From positions 1 to 64,000 of the forward strand of contig NZ_LRRH01000024.1 in NCBI RefSeq assembly GCF_001646785.1: DNA of 64,000 nucleotides, in the 5' to 3' direction. The notes beneath the pieces were generated by a model. That model ran no database searches, was not told the DNA's origin, and saw only the letters and a program-made list of their open reading frames with translations. Positions 61,079-64,000 of the stretch are shown piece by piece; position 1 is the first letter of the stretch, and each line of letters opens with the position of its first letter. The translations under genes were made by a program, and so were the position numbers. The stretch is from Rhodococcus phenolicus (GTDB taxonomy: Bacteria > Actinomycetota > Actinomycetes > Mycobacteriales > Mycobacteriaceae).

Positions 61079-62332
61079 TCATTTCGCCCGGCGCGCAGCA
61101 AATTTCGCCTCCGCATTGGCGCGCAGCGCCGTGAGCAGACCCCGCCGCCGCCCGGTCACCGGATCGACCATCACCCCCGCCGCGGCCCGCACGTCCCCGG
61201 CCTGCGAGAACTTGCGCTCGGACGAGGTCTCCGGGGCATCGTCCGAGGTCGCCCGCAGGAACCGGTCCGGCAACGCGAGCTTGTGGATCGTCCGCAGCGC
61301 GAGCAGGTACTGCTTGCCGAGCGAACCGGTCGTGTACGGCAGGTCGTACTTGGCGCACAGTGCCCGCACCCGGGCCGCGATCTCCGGGTACCGATTGCTC
61401 GGGAGATCGGGGAACAGGTGGTGCTCGATCTGGTAGCTCAGGTTCCCGGTCATGAAGCCCATGACCGGGCCGCCGGAGATGTTCGCGCTGCCGAGCAACT
61501 GCCGCAGGTACCACTGCGCGTGCGTCTCGTTCTCGAACTGGGCGACGGTGAACTTCTCGGCACCGTCCGGGAAGTGCCCGCAGAAGATCACCGCGTAGGC
61601 CCACAGGTTGCGGATCACGTTCGCGGTGAGATTCGCGGACAGGGTGCTGCGCCACGCCGGCCCCGTCAACACCGGGAACAGCACCGTGTCCTTGAACACC
61701 TGGCGTGCGGCCTTGCGCGCAAAGTCTTTGTTGGCCTGCGTATTCCACTTCGTGCGTGGAGCCCCGTCGGCCTCCTTCTGCGCCGCCAGGTCGTGCAGGG
61801 CGATGCCCCACTCGAAGGTCGCGGCGAGAATCACGTTCGCGATCGGCTGCAGCAGGTTGCGCGGACGCCACGCCTCGTCGCGCGTCATCCGCAGGATGCC
61901 GAATCCCACATCCTCGTCCATACCGACGATGTTGGTGTACGTGTGGTGCGCGTAGTTGTGGGCGCGCTTCCAGTGCGCCGACGGCCCGGTCTGATCCCAC
62001 TCCCACGACGTGGAGTGGATCTCCGGATCGTTCATCCAGTCCCACTGCCCGTGCATCACGTTGTGCCCGAGCTCCATGTTCTCGATGATCTTCGCGAGCG
62101 AGAGCATGCCGGTGCCCAGCACCCACAGGGGGCGCTTGCGGGAGCCGAACAGCGCCGCCCGCCCACCGAGCTCGAGAAGCCTCTGCGCTCGGATCGTGTT
62201 GCGGATGTAGCGCGCGTCGCGCACTCCGCGCGAGTCCTCGACGTCGCGGCGGATCGCGTCGAACTCACGACCCAGCGCTTCGATGTCCGAATCGCTGAGA
62301 TGCGCGAACGCACTGATGTCGGTGATGGCCAC
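61079..62332 (-). CDS. DesA3-type acyl-CoA desaturase (copy 2)
   Basis: A 417-residue desaturase with the histidine boxes HNVMHG, HNYAHH and QIEHH. The N-terminal 120 residues are nearly identical in pattern to copy 1, and the middle region diverges. It lies 32 bases after the reductase gene and is co-transcribed with it, so it is the partner of that reductase. The start is GTG 62332 or a nearby codon; VAITDISAFAHLSD is the typical beginning. Confidence 0.93.
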   Translation of the reverse strand: MAITDISAFAHLSDSDIEALGREFDAIRRDVEDSRGVRDARYIRNTIRAQRLLELGGRAALFGSRKRPLWVLGTGMLSLAKIIENMELGHNVMHGQWDWMNDPEIHSTSWEWDQTGPSAHWKRAHNYAHHTYTNIVGMDEDVGFGILRMTRDEAWRPRNLLQPIANVILAATFEWGIALHDLAAQKEADGAPRTKWNTQANKDFARKAARQVFKDTVLFPVLTGPAWRSTLSANLTANVIRNLWAYAVIFCGHFPDGAEKFTVAQFENETHAQWYLRQLLGSANISGGPVMGFMTGNLSYQIEHHLFPDLPSNRYPEIAARVRALCAKYDLPYTTGSLGKQYLLALRTIHKLALPDRFLRATSDDAPETSSERKFSQAGDVRAAAGVMVDPVTGRRRGLLTALRANAEAKFAARRAK

Positions 62333-62364
62333 TCAGGGTCCTTCTATGGAACGGACGGCGAACG

Positions 62365-63495
62365 TCACGCGTCGAGAGTGCAATCCCCGGCAGCCGCGGA
62401 AATGCAGGTCTGGACACGCTCACCCTCGGTGTGTTCCTTGCCGGACCGCAGATCGACGATGTGCCCCTTCTCGAGCGGGACCACACAAGTCTGACAGATT
62501 CCCATCCGGCAGCCGAACGGCATCAGGGCGCCGACGCTCTCACCGGCCTCGAGCAGCGTCGTGGCGCCGTCGACGGTCACGGTCTTGCCCGACTTCGCGA
62601 ACGTGACGGTGCCGCCCGAGCCGGACGTGTCGGCCCTGGTGACCGCGAACCGTTCCAGGTGCAGGCGGTCCTCGACACCCGCCTTCTTCCAGAAGCTCTC
62701 GATGTCGTCGAGCATCTGCTGCGGACCACAGGCCCAGGTCTGGCGTTCACGCCAGTCGGGGCACAGCTCGTCGAGCCGGTCCAGCGTGAACTTCCCCTGC
62801 GAGCGGGTGAGCTGGACGTGGGAGCGGAACTGCTCGTGAGTCGCGTCGAACTGCTCGAGTTCCGTGCGGAACATCACATCGACCGCGGTCGGCGCCGAGT
62901 GCACGTGCACGACGTCGGGCAGCTCGACGCTGCGGTCGACCGCGCGGCGGTCGAGTGTACGCAACATCGACATGATCGGGGTGATGCCGCTGCCGGCGGT
63001 GAGCATCAGGATGCGCTCGGGCGGCGGGTCGGGCAGCACGAAGTCGCCCTTCGGTGCCGCGAGCCGCACGATCGTGCCCGCCGGAACACCGGTGACGAGA
63101 TGACTGGACAGGAATCCTTCGGGCATCGCCTTGACCGCGATGGAGATGAGCTTGTCGTTCCACGTCGGCGAGGATGTCAGCGAGTAGGACCGCCAGTGCC
63201 AGCGTCCGTCGATGTGCAGGCCGATACCGATGTACTGGCCGGAGGCGTAGCCGAAGTCGAAGCCCCACCCGGGCTTGATGACGAGGGTGGCCGAATCGGT
63301 GGTCTCGGGGCGCACCTCGACGATGCGGCCGCGCAACTCCCGCGCGGACCACAGCGGGTTGACCAGGTGCAGGTAGTCGTCGGGCAGCAGCGGCGTGGTG
63401 AACCGCGCGACCGCGCCGCGAACCAGATTCGACACGGACCGCTCGGACGCCGCGACGTTCGCCGCGGGACGCTCGATCCACTCCTTCAGACCCAT
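62365..63495 (-). CDS. Desaturase electron-transfer oxidoreductase (Rv3230c type)
   Basis: A 376-residue flavin reductase with ferredoxin domain. The FAD part has [10 protein letters not shown], the NAD(P)H part has [16 protein letters not shown] and CGPQQMLDD, and the C-terminal plant-type [2Fe-2S] domain has CRMGICQTC with the fourth Cys in VQTC. It delivers electrons from NADPH to DesA3-type desaturases. ATG 63495 is chosen because GAGGAG lies nine bases upstream; the TTG at 63516 extends the frame without a ribosome binding site. Two operator copies lie directly upstream. Confidence 0.93.
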   Translation of the reverse strand: MGLKEWIERPAANVAASERSVSNLVRGAVARFTTPLLPDDYLHLVNPLWSARELRGRIVEVRPETTDSATLVIKPGWGFDFGYASGQYIGIGLHIDGRWHWRSYSLTSSPTWNDKLISIAVKAMPEGFLSSHLVTGVPAGTIVRLAAPKGDFVLPDPPPERILMLTAGSGITPIMSMLRTLDRRAVDRSVELPDVVHVHSAPTAVDVMFRTELEQFDATHEQFRSHVQLTRSQGKFTLDRLDELCPDWRERQTWACGPQQMLDDIESFWKKAGVEDRLHLERFAVTRADTSGSGGTVTFAKSGKTVTVDGATTLLEAGESVGALMPFGCRMGICQTCVVPLEKGHIVDLRSGKEHTEGERVQTCISAAAGDCTLDA

Positions 63496-63521
63496 CGACC
63501 ACTTCTCCTCAGCCAAGTGCG

Positions 63522-63541
63522 GTTACGGTGCCGTAGGTTAC
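63522..63541. promoter_or_regulatory. Operator copy A upstream of the reductase-desaturase operon
   Basis: GTTACGGTGCCGTAGGTTAC contains TACGG-TG-CCGTA. An identical copy follows 25 bases further on, and a variant lies at 61022-61041. Confidence 0.75.
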
Positions 63542-63546
63542 CAGAA

Positions 63547-63566
63547 GTTACGGTGCCGTAGGTTAC
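63547..63566. promoter_or_regulatory. Operator copy B upstream of the reductase-desaturase operon
   Basis: This is identical over 20 bases to the copy at 63522-63541, offset by 25 bases. The repeated element contains TAACCT on the reverse strand, which could also serve as a -10 box, so repressor binding would block RNA polymerase. Confidence 0.75.
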
Positions 63567-63587
63567 GGACAAGTGGTCGACAAGTTC

Positions 63588-64000
63588 CTAGAGCAGTTCC
63601 AGCAGGAACGGCAGTTCCTGCGTCGCGTACCAGGCGAGTTGATGATCCTCCGCGTCACCGAGCACGAACTCGGCCTCCTCGTCCCCCATGTCCGCGGCGT
63701 CGATCACCTCCGCGGCCCGCGCCACGTCGGCTTCGGCCCCCTCGAGGTCCACGTGCACCGACGCCACCGACTTCAGGGTGAGCGGCGCCGCGAGCCGCAC
63801 GACGGCGTCGTCGAGGTCCGGCCGCGGGGCGGCCTCGGCGACGTCCGCCGCCACCACGACCCGGCGCACGGGCAGGTCCGGTGCCGACCCGTCGTCCGCG
63901 CGGGCCGCCAGCAACCTCAACGACGCCCGCGCCGCTTCCGCCATGGCGACCTCGGCCAGCTCGTCGTCGTCGCCGGACGTGTAGGCCTCCCGCAACGCGG
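63588..64000 (-). CDS. DUF6912 family protein (partial, 5' end outside)
   Basis: The C-terminal 137 or so residues of a soluble protein, continuing beyond the window edge without a start. The pattern LREAYTSGDDDELAEVAM...SLRLLAA, then VVVAADV and EDHQLAWYATQELPFLLELL, is that of the Rv3231c/DUF6912 family, function unknown. It restores the M. tuberculosis order after the desaturase cluster. Confidence 0.8.
   Translation of the reverse strand, partial: ALREAYTSGDDDELAEVAMAEAARASLRLLAARADDGSAPDLPVRRVVVAADVAEAAPRPDLDDAVVRLAAPLTLKSVASVHVDLEGAEADVARAAEVIDAADMGDEEAEFVLGDAEDHQLAWYATQELPFLLELL

Overview
The window is very GC-rich, densely coded DNA from a mycolic-acid actinomycete, most likely a Rhodococcus. 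The evidence is the gene content (whiB7, whiB1, mycoredoxin, AdnAB, MoeZ, the PdtaS kinase, bL37, sigH-rshA), TANNNT -10 boxes placed about 7 bases before several start codons (leaderless transcripts), and a gene order that follows Mycobacterium tuberculosis Rv3193c to Rv3231c from memory. The genus is inferred from this gene order plus the catabolic insertions. No rRNA, tRNA, insertion sequence, prophage or CRISPR array is visible.

Region 1 (1-9563) holds envelope and proteostasis genes: a UPF0182 membrane protein, a PPA1309-type protein, a PDZ/Lon-like protease, a zinicin-like protein, an orphan TOMM/E1-like protein overlapping a UbiB/ABC1 kinase, and the antibiotic-response regulator whiB7 with a promoter, upstream ORF and attenuator hairpin. 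Region 2 (9564-24114) is DNA repair and redox: uvrD2, mycoredoxin, nudC, a K+-channel-like protein, adnB and adnA, an esterase and an alkyltransferase-like protein, with an SDR/TetR pair and a DoxX-like protein interspersed.

Region 3 (24122-34890) is an accessory block: a DedA protein, a luciferase-like oxidoreductase, a TauD-type dioxygenase, a MobA-MoeA fusion, and the nitrate/nitrite assimilation operon narK-nirB-nirD-nnaR-sirohydrochlorin chelatase. NirBD needs siroheme and a nitrate reductase needs molybdopterin, so the chelatase and MobA-MoeA fit, but no nitrate reductase gene is present. Region 4 (35016-50270) returns to the conserved order: a TIGR02569 protein, moeZ, a DUF3152 protein, TetR, DUF3107, a ferritin-like protein, a rhlE-type helicase with a structured leader, a beta-propeller protein, a ParA-like ATPase, GNAT, a lipid-kinase-like protein, whiB1 with two CRP-like sites, pdtaS, a biotinyl-domain protein, the 24-residue ribosomal protein bL37, rshA-sigH with a SigH-type promoter, and a YbaK protein.

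Region 5 (50524-56504) is a second accessory block of six co-directional genes that look like a complete aerobic cyclohexanecarboxylate route: CoA ligase (AliA-like), dehydrogenase (AliB-like), hydratase (BadK-like), hydroxyacyl-CoA dehydrogenase (BadH-like), ring-opening hydrolase (BadI-like) and a TetR regulator, with operator-like palindromes in front. Region 6 (56567-64000) is conserved again: SRAP, aroA, rsgA, two tandem DesA3-type desaturases with their ferredoxin-type reductase, and a DUF6912 protein cut by the window edge. The desaturase units share a repeated operator.
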